A DNA stretch of 64,000 bases from Rattus norvegicus (taxonomy: Eukaryota > Chordata > Mammalia > Rodentia > Muridae): NCBI RefSeq assembly GCF_036323735.1, contig NC_086040.1, positions 8,028,568-8,092,567 of the forward strand, in the 5' to 3' direction. Below are positions 1-12,711 of this stretch, in pieces. A model generated the notes under the pieces. That model did no database searches. It was not told the origin of the DNA and saw only the letters and a list, made by a program, of their open reading frames with translations. Each line of letters opens with the position of its first letter. Within the stretch, counting starts at the first letter, position 1. Made by a program: the position numbers and the translations under genes.

Positions 1-247
1 TTTTGTCCCATCTGTGCCCCAACACCCACAGAGAAGTATGGGAATTTCCTTCAGGTTCCTGCCCACAGTGACAGCTGGAAGCCAGTGGACAGGAGCAACT
101 ACATGTCTGAGAGTAGAATACTCTGTTCCCATAACTGGGTAAAAGAAAACAGGAAAACAGGTCTACAGCAGTCCTGATACACAAGCATACAGGATGGTCA
201 AGCCACTGTCAGAAAGAGCAAGATAAGCTAACACCAGAGACAACCTA

Positions 248-1348
248 AAGGCTAGAGGCAAGCACAGGAACACAAGCAACAGAAATCAAGACTACTTGGG
301 CTCATTAGAACCCAATTCTCCCATCAAAACAAACACTGTATATCTAAACAGACCAGAAAAGCAAGATCTAGATTTAAATTCACATTTTATAATGACAATG
401 GAGGATGTTAAGAAGGTCATAAATAACTGCCTTAAGAAAATACAGGACAACATAAAATACAGAAGTAAACGAGTAGAATCCCATAAAGAGGGAACTCAAA
501 AGTACTTTAAATAACTACTGGAGAAACAACAAAATAAGTGAAGGAAATGAACAAAGCCATCCAGGAGTTAAATTGGAAATAGAAACAATAAAGAAAGCAA
601 AAAGGAAGACAACCCTGGAGATGGAAAACCTAGGAAAGAGACCAGGATTCATAGATGTGAGAATCACCAACAGGGTAAAAGAGATAGAAGACATAATCTA
701 ATGAGCAAAAGATTCCATAGAAATCATTGACACAACTGTCAAAGATAATATAAAACAGAAAAAGCTCCTAGTCCAAAACATACAGGATATTCAGGACACA
801 ATCAGAGGACCAAACCTCAGTATTACGGGTATAGAAGAGAGTAAAGACTGCCAACATCAAGGAACAGTAATATCTTCAACCAAATTATAGAAGAAAACTT
901 CCCTAATCTAAAGAAAGAGATCCCCATAAACATACACAAAGCCTACAGAACTCCAAATAGATTGGACAAGAAAAGGAAATCCTCCCATCACATAAAATCA
1001 AAACACCAAATGCAAAAAAGAAATACAAATATTAAAAGCAGTAAGGGAAAAGGTTAAAAAACGTATAATGGCAATCCTATCAGAATTACACCAGAATTCT
1101 CACCAGAGACTATGAAAGCCAGAAGATCCTGGACAGATGTCATACAGACACTAAGAGAACACATACGCCAGCCCAGGTTACTGTATCCAGCAAAAGTCTC
1201 AATTAACATAGCTGGAGAAACCAAGATATTCCATGACAAAACCAAATATACACAATATCTTTCTACATATCAAGTAATACAAAGGACACTAACTGGCACG
1301 TCCCTACACAAGGAGGCAAGTAAAATCATAGATAAAGCAAGAAATTAA
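248..1348 (+). pseudogene. L1 ORF1 (RNA-binding ORF1p) pseudogene
   Basis: ORF1p is the trimeric coiled-coil RNA chaperone that coats L1 RNA. The usual start context is present at 248, but the ATG has become AAG, so the start is lost. A frame at 296-514 carries the N-terminal part, and stops follow. The C-terminal RNA-binding part is readable at 1112-1348, with a recognisable SWTDVIQTLREH...QPRLLYPAK block and the FHDKTK motif, ending at a stop at 1348. The frame is interrupted in between, so no full protein could be made. Family assignment is firm; the exact start is inferred from the L1 consensus context. Confidence 0.85.
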
Positions 1349-1394
1349 TCTTTTCACAACAAAACAAAGAGAAGCACACAAACATAAACTAACC

Positions 1395-4300
1395 TCCATT
1401 TATGAAAATAAGAGAAAGTGACCATCACTATTCCTTAATATCTCTCAACTTCAATGGACTCAATTCCCCACTAAAGAGTCGCAGGTTGACAAACAGTATA
1501 TGTAATGAGGACCCAGTGTTTTGCTCTACAGGAAACACACTTCAGAGACAAAGAAAGACACTACCTCAAAGTAAAAGTCTGGAAAAATCTTTCCAAGCAA
1601 ATGGTCTGAAGAAACAAGCAGGAGTAGCCATTCTAATATTATATAAAATCGACTTTCAACCGAAAGTCATCATGAAGAATAATGAAGGACACTTCATATT
1701 CATCAAAGGATGGATCCCCCAAGATGAACTCGAAATCATAAATATCTATGCTCCAAATACAAGGGCACCTACATATATAAAAGAAACCTTACTAAAGCTC
1801 AAAGAAAATATTGCACTGCAAACAATAATAGTAGGAGATTTCAACATCCCATTCTCATCACTGGACAGATCACAGAAACAGAAATTAAACTGATACATAG
1901 ATAGACTAAAAGAAGGTATAAACCAAATGGACTTAACAGATATTTACAGAACATTCTATCCTAAAACAAAAGGATATACCTTCTTCTCACCACCTCATGG
2001 CTCTTTCTCCAACATTTATAATATAATCAGTCAAAAGGAAGGCCTCAAAGGATACAGAAAGATAGGAATAATCCAATGAATTCTATCAGACCACAATGGG
2101 CTAAGGCTGTTCTTCAATAACAATTAGGAAATAATACCCACATATACAAGGAAGTTGAACAATGATCTACTCAATGATAACTTGGTTAAGGAAGAAATAA
2201 GGAAGAAATTAAAGACTTCTTAGAATTCATTGAAAATGAAGGTATAACATACCAAAACTCTTGGAACACAATAAAAGCTCTGCTAAGAGGAAAACTCATA
2301 CTTCTGAGTGCCTGCCGAAAGAAACAGGAGAGAGCATACATAAGCATCTTGACAGCACACCTAAACCCTCTAGAACAAAAAGAAGCAAACACATGCAGGA
2401 GTAGTAGAAGGCAGGAAAAAAAAACAATCTCAGGGCTGAAATCAACCATGGCAAAAAAAGGGACTATTCAAAGAATCAACAGAACCAATACCTGGTTCTC
2501 TGAGAAAATCAGCAGGATATATTAACACATAGCCAGACTAACCAGAGGATACAGAGAGTGTGTCCAAATTAACAAAATCAAATATTAAAAAGGGAGACAT
2601 AGCAGCAGACTCAGAGAAAAATATCATTGTACTACAAAGCTTATGTTGAACAAAACTTGAAAATCTGGAGAAAACAGAATATTTTCTAGACAAACACAAG
2701 GTAACAATGCTAAATCAGGAAAAGATAAACCATTTAATCAATCCATAACTCCCAAAGGAATACAAGCAATCATCAAAACTCTTCCAACCAAAAAGAGTCC
2801 AGGATCAGATGGGTTTAGTGCAGAACTCCATCTAAAATTCATTGAAAATTTCATAACAATACTGTCCAAATTATTCCAAAAAATTGAAACAGATGGAATG
2901 CTACCAAACTGCTTTCATAAAGCCACAGTTACTATTATAACTAAACCACAGAAAGCCCCAAGAAAGCAATACACCTTCAGACCAATTTCTATTATCAATA
3001 TCGAAACTACAATACTCAATGAAATTCATGCAAACCTCATTCTACAACACATTAAACAATCATCCACTATGATTAAGTAGGATTCATCCCAGGCTTGCAG
3101 GGATGTTTTAATATACAGAAAACCAACAACGTAATCCAGTATATGAACAAATTCAAAGATTAAAACCGCATGATCCTTTCAATGGATGCTGAGGAAGATT
3201 TTGACAAAATTCAATATCCCTTCATGATAAATGTTATGGAAAGTACAGGAATTTAAGGCACATATATAAACATATACAGCAAATCCATATCTAACATTAA
3301 ACAAAATGGAGTGAAACCTAAAGCAATCACACTGAAATAAGGGACTAGACAAGGCTGCCCACTCTCAAACACCTTATTCAATATAGTTCTAGACATCTTA
3401 GCCAGAGCAAGCAGACACTGAAGGAGGTTAAAGCGATATAGATTGGAAAGGAAGAAGTCAAAATAGCACTGTTTGAAGTTGATATGATATTGTACTTAGT
3501 GACCTCAAATGTTCCACAAGAGAATTACTAAGCCTGATAAATAATTTCAGCAAAGTTGCTGGGCATAAAAATAATTCTGCGAGGGGTTGGGGATTTAGCT
3601 CAGTGGTAGAGCTCTTGCCTAGTAAGCGCAAGGCCCTGGGTTCGGTCCCCAGCTCTGAAAAAAAAAAAAAAAGAAAAGACAAAAATAATTCTGCACAAAA
3701 GCTAAACAAGTGGAGAAAGAAACTAGGGATATGACACCCTTCACAATAGCCCCAAATAATATAAAATATCTCAGAGTGACTTTATCCAAGCAAGTAAATG
3801 ATGTGTATGAGGAGAACATCAAGTCTCTGAAGAAAATGAAGGAGATCTCAGAAGATGGAAAGATCTCCCATGCTCATGGCCTGGCAGGATTATTATAGTA
3901 AAAATTGCCATTATACCAAAAGTGATCTACAGATTCACTCCAATCCCTGTCAAAATTCCAATCAAATTCTTCATAGAGTTAGACAGAACAATTCATAAAT
4001 TCATCTGGAATAACAAAAAACACAGAACAGCTGAAACTCTCCTCAACAATAAAAGGACTTCCTTGGGAATCACTATCCCTGAACTCAAGCAGTCTTACAG
4101 AGCAACAGTGATAAAAACTGTATGGTATTGAGACAGAGGCAGGCAAATAAACCAGTGGAATAAAACTGAAGACCCAGAAATGAACCCATACACCCATGGT
4201 CACTTAATTTTGGAGAAAGGAGCCAAAACCATCCAATGGAAAAAAATAGTATTTTCAGCAAGTGGTGCTGATTCAACTGGGGGTCAGTATTTAGAAGAAT

Positions 4301-5160
4301 GCAGATCGATTATTCTTACTGCCCTGTAGAAAGCTTAAGTCCAACTGTAAAAATGACCACCACTTGAAACCAGATACACTCATACTAATAGAAGAAAAGT
4401 GTGGAAACATCTCGAACACATGTGCACTGGAGAAAATTTCCTGAACAAAACACGAAAGGCTCATGTTCTAAGATCAAGAATTGACAAATGTGATCTCACA
4501 AAACCACAAAGTTTCTTTAAGACAGAGGACACTGTTGTTAGGATACAAGGGCAAACACCAGATTGGAAAAAAGATCTTTGCCAATCCTACAACAGATAGA
4601 GGACTAACATTCAAAATATACAAAGAACACAAGAATTGTGATTGCAGGGAGTCAAATAATCCTATTGAAAAATGGGGTTCAGAGCAAAACTGAGGATTCA
4701 CAGCTGAACAATATGGAATGGCAGAGAAATACATAAAGAAATGTTCAACATCTTTAGTCATAAGATAAACGTAAATCAAAATATCCCTGAGATTTCACCT
4801 CAAACCGGTCAGAAAGGCTAAGATCAAAAACTCAGGTGATAGCAAACTCAAGCTACATGCTGATGAGGATGTGGAGAAAGAGTAACTCACCTCCATTGTT
4901 GGTGGGATTGCAGACTGGTACAACCATTCTGGAAATCAGTCTGGAGGTTCCTCAGAAAATTGGACATTGAGTTATCTGAAGTCCCAGCTACACCTCGTTT
5001 GGGCATATACCCAAAAGATGCCCCAACATATAACAAAGATACATGCTCTACTATGTTCATAGCAGCCTTATTTATAATAGCCAGAAACTGGAAAAAACCC
5101 AGATGCCCTTCAACAGAGGAATGGATACAGGATATATGATACATCTATACAATGTAGTGT
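1395..5160 (+). pseudogene. L1 ORF2 (endonuclease/reverse transcriptase) pseudogene, C-terminus missing
   Basis: The intact protein nicks target DNA and reverse-transcribes L1 RNA at the nick. The endonuclease domain is readable at 1402-1893, with NIYAPN and a VGDFN motif, then a stop. The later SDH motif survives near 2090, but the conserved IDH-type residue near 2015 has changed. The reverse transcriptase palm motif FADD should lie near 3470, but the frame reads FEVD, so one catalytic aspartate is gone. The thumb and connection regions follow the ID insertion (3922-4131, 4399-4693). The cysteine-rich C-terminal region is recognisable near 4860-5100 before the copy stops. There are many stops and shifts, so it is certainly inactive. 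Confidence 0.88.
3581..3680 (+). mobile_element. ID SINE inserted in L1 ORF2
   Basis: Rat-type identifier SINE derived from tRNA-Ala/BC1 RNA. The head GGGGTTGGGGATTTAGCTCA starts at 3583, with an A-box-like TAGCTCAGTGG and a B-box-like GGTTCGGTCCC, followed by an A-rich tail. It is flanked by a 14-bp direct repeat (aaaaataattctgc at 3567-3580 and 3681-3694). The head closely matches the usual ID consensus, so it is a young insertion compared with its L1 host. Confidence 0.97.
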
Positions 5161-5779
5161 CATTAAGAGATACCAAGTTAATAACGATGGAGAAAAGAAA
5201 ACTTTACTGGCTCTTTATCTGACGTATGGATCATATCTATAAGACACAAAATAACTTGTTCAACACAAATAAAGTAATGCAAAGAAATATGTTATATATT
5301 TGAATAAATCCTTAAAATAATGGCACAGTAATTATCAAAAATTACATGAAAAATACTAAACCCACAAATCGGTGGTGAAGAACAAATGCAAATGACAGTG
5401 TTTGTACAGTGTTGCTGAAACAAAGAACCGTGGTATATGTTTGTTGGGTTTAAATTTAATATAGCTACTAAAGAAATTAATATAAAACTAAAAACTGAAA
5501 TTATTTGTGATTCAAGAGTACCACTGAAGGAATATGTACCTTGAGGAAAACGTCTATTCCAGTTATAACTCCAAGAATGAATTTACCTTCTCGCTGTTCA
5601 AAATATCCATGTTACAAAATTGGAAACATAAATTATATAGGCACTAGACCTTTATGTAACCATCAAAAGTCAAAATGATACCATTGGCATGGATATTGAT
5701 GAAACTAGATATCATTGTGCCAGTTGAAAATTCAGAAGTATTAAGACAATTATCTAAATCTTATGAAAGTGGGCAACTG

Positions 5780-6415
5780 CTGTTTGTTTGACTTTGAATC
5801 CTGTTCTATAGAAGGAAACTCAGATGTCATATTATAAACACGGTCACAGTTTTCTCATGGCTCACATGGCCATAGTGAGGATCCTACTATTCCTGTTTTG
5901 CTAAATGACCATGTTGTCAAACTGCCTTCCAATACTTATTGTTTTTGTCCATGCATTTCTGCTTTTAAGAGCTGTGGTCAGAGAAATGTATAGGTGTACT
6001 GTGCAGCAATTACTGTGTATCTCTGTAACTGGTATAAGTGCTAAGACCATGAGAAGATGAAAGCGGAGCATGAGGCTGGGAAAACATTGCAGAGAAGGAG
6101 AAGGCAGAATTTGAGGAGCGAGAGGATGAAATTGTGACATCTAGACATGACACAGTTATTGGACCTATGGACTCGCTGCATCTACAGTCATATGCACAAG
6201 TCCTGTACACAATTAAGACAATGAATTAGGGAAAATCCCAGCAGGCAGTACTCAGTGGACCAATGGATTACAAAGAAAAAAAAACAGGAAAATATGAAGA
6301 ACATGAAGGTTGAAAGGGATTGTATCCAGAGAGAGAAGAAACAAGTTAAGGATCGGTGTGACCAAGGTACATTGAATACGTTTGTGAACAATAAATAAAA
6401 ATTTTAAAATAACAA
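5780..6415 (+). mobile_element. Old rodent L1 (Lx-type) 3' end
   Basis: The block ending with a CAGGCAGTACTCAGTGGACC motif near 6240, then GACCAAGGTACATTG, AATAAATAAA and an A-rich end near 6415, resembles the 3' terminus of old rodent L1 copies. The left limit is uncertain. The same block lies at 27640-28285 in copy B, so the insertion is older than the duplication. Subfamily is not assigned. Confidence 0.5.
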
Positions 6416-7240
6416 AAAAGTTCTGAAAATATATTAAGGATTTTTATATCCTATGGAAGTGATTTTTTCCCTAAAAGTAGAATAGAGTATCCTAACTTTT
6501 GTTAAGTTGCAGAAAAGTCAGTGAGAAAACGTAGTTACATTGGTTCAGTGCATGCTGTCTGCATTATGGAAATATCAAACTGAGGGTCATTAATCTGTAC
6601 AGTTAACCTATATCACCTGTTCAAATAAAATAAAATGAAACACTGTGTAATGATCCACCAAAACCAAACTGCACACTAGAAATTTAAATGCAAACCGAAA
6701 AATGCCCTGTTCTTAACCTCAAGCATTTTAATCTTTGAAACTCTGAATATATATGAATATAAAAGTTCTAACCTGATATACAGCATATATTATGGTGTCT
6801 TTATGACTTATATGGTAAGACTTTTAGGGTTGCACATTGCCATTAATTATGTCATTAATTTTTAAAATCCTAGGACAACAAGATCTAAAATCCATGGGCT
6901 TTGTTCCTGACAACCAGGCATTGTGCTCTGTATATGATCACTTTATATTAATTAGCTAAACTCTGAAAGGCAATTTGCTGACTCACAAAATTAAATTGAT
7001 TCATTGCTATGGTTATGGTAAGGGTTTCATGTGAGAATATATATAAATTTCTCATGACAAAATTTGCTTTTCTTCTGGTGGTTTGTGGGCTATTGATGAG
7101 CTTAAACCTCTTCCTTCCCAACATAGCACTTAAAATAGATTATTTTTCACATTCGATCCTATACACACTAAAGATAGGAAAAACACTGAAAATAGTATGT
7201 TCTTTGTTTTATATCAAAAAAGTTCTTTTTTGACTTCTTC

Positions 7241-7328
7241 ATCATCATCTTCATAATCACAACCACCACCACCACCAACACCACCACCACCACCATCACA
7301 ATCACCATCATCATCACCTTCATCATCT
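7241..7328. repeat. (CCA)n/(ATC)n microsatellite, copy A
   Basis: Trinucleotide tract of ATC, then ACC, then ATC units. The matching site in copy B (29111-29176) is much less pure and shorter, so it has expanded or decayed since duplication. Confidence 0.9.
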
Positions 7329-8130
7329 AATTTACATGAAATTGAATTTGGAATTTTGATACACCAAAGAATGAAATGAGAAGTGTTCTGCTTGAAGAAG
7401 AGATATTAATGAACACTTAGTCCTGTACAGTCATTTTAATGTTATAAAGATATTGCCAAAGTTGCTTCAGATGTTTGATTGAAATGCTAGTGCCCTATAC
7501 AACAGGGTTTGGGAGTCCCTTAGTGAGAGAATGGTCTTTGACAGCAAGGCCTTCATTGTCAGAATTTGATTTAACACATCTACCAACGAAGTGAAATTGT
7601 CCCAGAAATAAAATAGTGCCTCTCCAGAAACAGCTTTTATCCACTAATATGCATCTACTTCTATATTTTAATTGTCATGTTGATATGGGCTTAGGATACA
7701 ATATGTTCTGATTTATTAATGATATTTTAGTACTATTTGGTTTAATTTTGAAAATTTCAAAGGAACATACCTATGCCATGATTGTATCACATACAATTTT
7801 AATTTGATCTTGAACAGTTTCATTAAAACTGAAGTATCGAAAATGTATATCTTCCAATTCAAAATTTGTACCATCCATCATGTGAAACTCCCACTGAACT
7901 TCACTGGATTGATGTGTCTGAAAGCATTTAAAGAGTCGCCTACTGCATTTTTGCAACTCTACGGAAGCTTCACTCCCATAGTTGCAGTTCCAGATTGGCT
8001 GTAAACAAATCATTCTCTGTTCCTTGGAAAGGATTTAAAATATTTTCATTAACTTTTGATGTGAAACTAGTTAGAACTTTGAGAAAAGGGGCCAGACAGG
8101 ACCTAGAAAGTATGTTTTTAAAATTCTTTT

Positions 8131-8235
8131 TTTTTTTTGGTTCTTTTTTTTTTTTTTTTCGGAGCTGGGGACCGAACCCAGGGCCTTGCGCTTCCTAGGT
8201 AAGCGCTCTACCACTGAGCTAAATCCCCAGCCCCC
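8131..8235 (-). mobile_element. ID SINE, antisense, only in copy A
   Basis: Reverse-complement ID: a poly(T) run followed by the complement of the ID head, ending in AAATCCCCAGCCCC at 8234. It is flanked by a 12-bp direct repeat, taaaattctttt, at 8119-8130 and 8236-8247. Copy B has the single unoccupied target at 29952-29963. This is a clean insertion after the duplication. Confidence 0.97.
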
Positions 8236-8249
8236 TAAAATTCTTTTCT

Positions 8250-8960
8250 TAAAATTAGACTTTTTCGTCCAATATATTTGAATTATGATTTCCCTTCCCT
8301 CTATTCCCCCCTTCTTCTATTCCTCTCCTGTCATCTGTATCCACATTCTTCTGACTCTCATTAGAAAACAAACAGTCATCTAAGGGATAAAAGTAAAATG
8401 AAAGTTAATGAACTGGAGTAGAACAAAACAAGCAGGCAGAAAAGAGTCAATGCAGGCTACAAGAATCAGATACAGACACAGAGACCCAGACTTCCATTCA
8501 CACACTCAGGAATTCCATGGAAACATAAAACCAGGAAAAATATACACACAAAATATACAGAGTAAAATTAATAGATAAATAAACAAATAACAGAAGGAAA
8601 AATACATAATGAAGAAAAAGTCCTAACAAGGATCTTCCAATGATAATATTGAATTCCCTTAGTGCTTTATATGCTGTATACCCTTAAAATTATTCTGTGT
8701 ACCAGGTAAGATTTCCTTGGAGAAATCATTTTCAAATGATTACACATTTGAGATAACTTGCAGTTTAGAGATAAGGTGATATGCAGGGCTTGACTTCTGT
8801 CAAGGGCTAATTAATAGGTAAGGAGATCTGTGAGATGCTGTCCTCTGAGCATGATACAGTTGTGGCACTCAGGAACTCACAGTAGTTACATCTATCTGTA
8901 CAGACTCTATATAATATTGATCATGCCTATTCAAAGAAACTAAGCGAAGTGCTTCAGAAT
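8250..8960 (+). mobile_element. Probable old L1 3' UTR remnant
   Basis: Contains phrases typical of old rodent L1 3' UTRs, such as the AGACCCAGACTTCCATTCACA region near 8485 and the GGAACTCACAGTAGTTACAT region near 8870. It is shared with copy B (about 29965-30700). Boundaries and subfamily cannot be set by eye. Confidence 0.35.
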
Positions 8961-9269
8961 AGAAAATGATGTAGCCACGGGTGCCTTACCAGTTGTTACG
9001 TGTATAGCTTCATGCCCATGTTCACAGAAGAGGCTCAGGTTAAATCCAGGGAGTCATGAAGCAAAAAAATAAAAGACATGCACATGCTATGGGGATTTGT
9101 TCTAAAAAGGTATGTTGGTTGGGGCACATAGGAGATTGGGAGTGTAGAGGGCTTCCATACATGTGCTGTGCATATATGTAATTGTCAAAGAATAACTTGC
9201 TTTCTTAAAACTTCCAAATGTAACCACTAAGAACGATATGGCAGACATTCTTTCAAATCTGATCAATTT

Positions 9270-9362
9270 GTTTTTAAAATTGGGTCTCATTGTGTATTTC
9301 AAATTGACCTAGAACTCCCGGTGTTCTGTCTACTGCCTCCCATGCTATTGTAGCAGGTTTAC
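9270..9362 (-). mobile_element. Degraded B1 SINE, antisense
   Basis: GGGTCTCATTGTGTAT, then CTAGAACTC, then CTGCCTCCCATGCT match the order of blocks in the complement of a 7SL-derived B1. It is heavily mutated, and also present at 31015-31095 in copy B. Confidence 0.65.
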
Positions 9363-9829
9363 TCTACATTGACAAAATTATAGAATATGTGTAAACCTTC
9401 TGTTTATGAAGTATGATTGCATAATGCAATGTTCTGTCATTTGTTTTTCATTTAACAATATATCTTGAATACATGTTCATGGGGAATTTCTTCATGGAAC
9501 ATCATGCATTCAATAAATGGTAGTATACTCATTTGTTTAAATAATAACGTATTGGTGGTTTTCAGATTATTTTCATTTTCATTAACTAAAGTTAGCTACA
9601 GAAAATCAGCATGGACGTTGACTCAGTGATGATTATTTACATTATATTTTATATAAACTACAAATACGTTGTAGGAATGATATCAAGGCTGTTAAGTAAT
9701 GTAATGCTTGTATAAATACTGCCAAATTTCCATCTCAGAAGACTATAATAAATACATATTGCCATCAATTTTATATGAAATAACCCATACTATACCACTC
9801 AAAATTAAATGATACATATATTATAAAAT

Positions 9830-10200
9830 GGTATCAGTCTCTGACTTCTGTCACTTGTTGAAATAGGGGAAGGATTGACGAAGTTGAAGCGGGGGGCAAA
9901 CTCTATAGGAAGACCAGCATTCTCAACTACTCCGGACCACTGAGATCTCCCAGACACTGAGCCACCAACCAGGGAGCATACACAAGCTGGTGTGATGCCC
10001 TGACACATGTACAGCAGAGCACTGCCTTGTCTGGACTAATCCTTGAGGGACTTGAGGCCACAGGGATTATGGTGCCTGAAAGGATCTGGGGAACATCCTC
10101 TTGGAGTCAGGGAAAAACTAGGTGGAATGGGATGCGGAACTGTGGGAAGGGACCTGGAGAGTGTACAATGTCAGGAATGTAAATAAACAAAATAATTTAT
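9830..10200 (+). mobile_element. L1 (Lx-type) 3' UTR fragment, copy A
   Basis: The block with GACCACTGAGATCTCCCAGA, CACTGAGCCACCAACCAGGG and a terminal GGAATGTAAATAAA-like end is a typical rodent L1 3' UTR in the sense direction. The matching block is 31575-31965 in copy B. Confidence 0.7.
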
Positions 10201-10445
10201 AAAATAGTTTCACTCATAAATTCAAATGCTAGATTCTTTTTAACATCTACATTGCAATTGAATCATGAAGTTTAGCGTTTTATGCTTACTGAACTGTGTA
10301 AGCATTAATCCTTAATTTACTCTTCATACTATTTGCGAATTGTCTCCTTTCTGATAACATTACATCAATTGTGTTTGCATATGTAGAAGACTTACTATTT
10401 ATAATTTGTTCAGAAAGTACATTCATGACCTTTTTTATTTTAATG

Positions 10446-10632
10446 ATCTGTTATGTGTGAATGTCTATGTATAGATTTGTGCACATGAACACAGGCACCT
10501 GGGAAGACCAGAAGATATCAGAACCCCTGGAGCTGCTTTTACAGCTGGTTGCAAGTGGCTTGATCGATGTTGGAAACTGAACATGTTTGCTCTAAAGAGC
10601 AGTAAGTGCTCTTAACCACTAAACTAATACTA
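10446..10632 (-). mobile_element. B3/B2 SINE, antisense, copy A
   Basis: Reads as the complement of a tRNA-derived B2/B3 SINE: a TGTGTGAATG start, CAGAACCCCTGGAGCTGC, GGTTGCAAGTGGCTTGA and AGTAAGTGCTCTTAACCACT near the tRNA-like end. Copy B has the same element at 32205-32395, so it is older than the duplication. Confidence 0.85.
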
Positions 10633-12149
10633 CAATACTTATTCCATAATAAACCCCACCTATTTAAGATTTTCTCATGTATTTCAGGGTATAATTGAAC
10701 GTGAGACATCTTGCCACATTCTAGGTTCTGAGACTACATACAGGCATTAATTTTTCCAGCTTTCTTTCCTTTATCATAGTAAGATGTGTTGGATTAAATG
10801 TGTTAATATTATGCAGTAAATCCTTCAAATGTTTACTTGTAGAACCTTGGCTTGGTGTCTGTTTCTTTCCTTTGCAATAACTATATTAATTTTATTTTTG
10901 GCGGTTCTCTCTTTCTTTACGCAATACATCTGATGTGTTTTTCTTTCATATAGCATGATTTAAAACTTTTTAGTTTTTATTTGAATTGTTAATGTACTAA
11001 GAAAATGTGTTGTGCTTCCCAGTTTAAGGCAAATACAATACATTATTTCTTGAAAATATTCCTAGAGTTTTGTTTTTTTTCTTTTTCTTATTATTATTGA
11101 TCTAATTAGTCTCATTATTAATATTCTGTAAGATTTTATGTGTTCAGGTCATGTAGTGAATATTGAAGTCTTCCAAACATATATGTGTAGGTATCAAATT
11201 TAGGTTCTTGGTTTATCATGGCATGAAATTTCATCTGCTCGGCCACCTCACTGGAACATACTATAAAACATTAAGGTGACATATAGCTCCAGGCTGCTTT
11301 TATATATGCAATGTTTTCATCATTTTGCTTTTAATAAAATTTTTGTTTATTCTTATGTATTTTGTTTTCCATGTGCACTTGGTAAATATAGTATGATTAA
11401 TTTAATATTTAGTTAATAATTTAATCATAATTATTATGCATTTGATAAATAGCTAATATGAAATTATCTTAGAAAAAATTGAATAAATGTACTTAGTTAC
11501 CTTCAGCATGAAGCTTAGTACATAATTTTGTTCATTATTACTATGCCTTCGCATAAAACAGAGAATATTTCATTGTCCCTATCATGATGCCAATTTTATA
11601 CAATATGACAGCTGCCAACTACATGTCACGTGTAATCATTTAAAAGAAGTTAGGGTTATATTGTTAAATGATATTTCCACAACATCATGTAAATAGATTT
11701 TTTTTTGCTTCAATAAATTAAACGCGCTATAGCAGGAAAAAGTTTAATTTCTTTTTGTTACATTAAGACCAAATTTAAATTTTTCATTCTCCTGCCAATC
11801 AGAAAGTCAATATTGTTATACAAGAAGAAGTGCCAAGCATAGGTCAATTTCTAGTATAACATGTATTTACAATCATCAGTCTTGTAAAACAGAATGATCA
11901 ACATGGCAGGATAACCATAAGGGCCGTGCAGTGGCATAAATAACTTGGTGATAACCAACAGCTCTCTAATTTTGCTTAAGTCCTGTTCAATGAAGATGGA
12001 TGGAACTAGTAACTTAGCCACATATATAAGGCTATTGAATCTGTGGTTATGGGAGAGATTGTTCAGCCCCTTACTTACTTAAACAAGTGTCTTACCTAAC
12101 AACAATCATAGCCATGTGTCCTTATATACAGAATTAATTACAGACTCTG

Positions 12150-12400
12150 CAGCAAAGACCACAGTATATATCCCAGCCATTCATAATGCACGATGGAAAG
12201 TTCAAGTCCAGCCTCAATGGATCTATCTACAAAATGTCACTTAATTCAAGACTGAGGAACATTACAGAAGAGGGGGCACGAAGATTATAAGAGACTAAAG
12301 ATTAATATGAGATGGTGTCTCAAAATAACAGCAGAAATTACACTCATAACGTCTCACTAACATGACTGCCTAAACAACACCTGAGGAAGAGAGGGGATGG
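12150..12400. repeat. Interspersed-repeat-like block, family unclear, copy A
   Basis: The stretch around CAGAAGAGGGGGCACGAAGA (12265) and CTCACTAACATGACTGCCTA (12353) resembles a block I recognise from many rodent loci but cannot name with confidence. It is shared with 33900-34145 in copy B. Confidence 0.4.
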
Positions 12401-12420
12401 GGAATAATTAACGTTTAGTT

Positions 12421-12652
12421 TTCCTTCTGTTTCATTTCTTCTTCTTCTTCTTCTTTTTCTTCTTCTTCTTCTTCTTCTTCTTCTTCTTCTTTTTCTTCTT
12501 TTTCTTCTTCTTCTTCTTTTTCTTCTTCTTCTTCTTCTTCTTCTTCTTCTTCTTCTTCTTCTTTTTCTTCTTTTTCTTCTTTTTCTTCTTCTTCTTTCTT
12601 TTTCTTTTCTTCTTCTCCTCCTCCTCCTCCTCCTCCTCCTTCTTCTGCTTCT

Positions 12653-12700
<48 letters not shown>

Positions 12701-12708
12701 CCCTCTCT
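12421..12708. repeat. Polypyrimidine tract: (TTC)n, (CTC)n, (CT)n
   Basis: About 280 bases of almost pure pyrimidine: long TTC runs broken by TTTTTC, then CTC units, then about 25 CT units. It abuts the 3' end of the antisense L1 at 12712, so it probably grew from that L1's poly(A) tail. Mirror-symmetric homopurine/homopyrimidine DNA of this kind can form triplex structures. The copy B counterpart is 34190-34428. Confidence 0.95.
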
Positions 12709-12711
12709 CTT

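Larger units (their letters stand above)
1..5160 (+). mobile_element. L1 LINE, sense, 3'-truncated, decayed
   Basis: Non-LTR retrotransposon of the rodent L1 family. The window opens in its 5' UTR, followed by ORF1 (248-1348) and ORF2 (from about 1395). Homology stops near 5160, in the last part of ORF2 just past the zinc-knuckle region, so the ORF2 end, 3' UTR and poly(A) are missing. This is unusual, since ordinary L1 copies lose the 5' end. Later deletion or rearrangement at the junction with the duplicated segment is the simplest explanation. Both reading frames are broken by stops and frameshifts. An ID SINE at 3581 interrupts ORF2. Confidence 0.9.

Noticed and set aside
3583..3656. tRNA-like sequence with box A and box B
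   Set aside because: It is the tRNA-Ala-derived head of an ID SINE with an A tail and target duplications, not a tRNA gene. The same applies to 8150-8234 and 14584-14656.
12421..12708. Regular array that could be mistaken for CRISPR-like or satellite repeats
   Set aside because: Units are 2-3 bases and without spacers; this is a vertebrate microsatellite.
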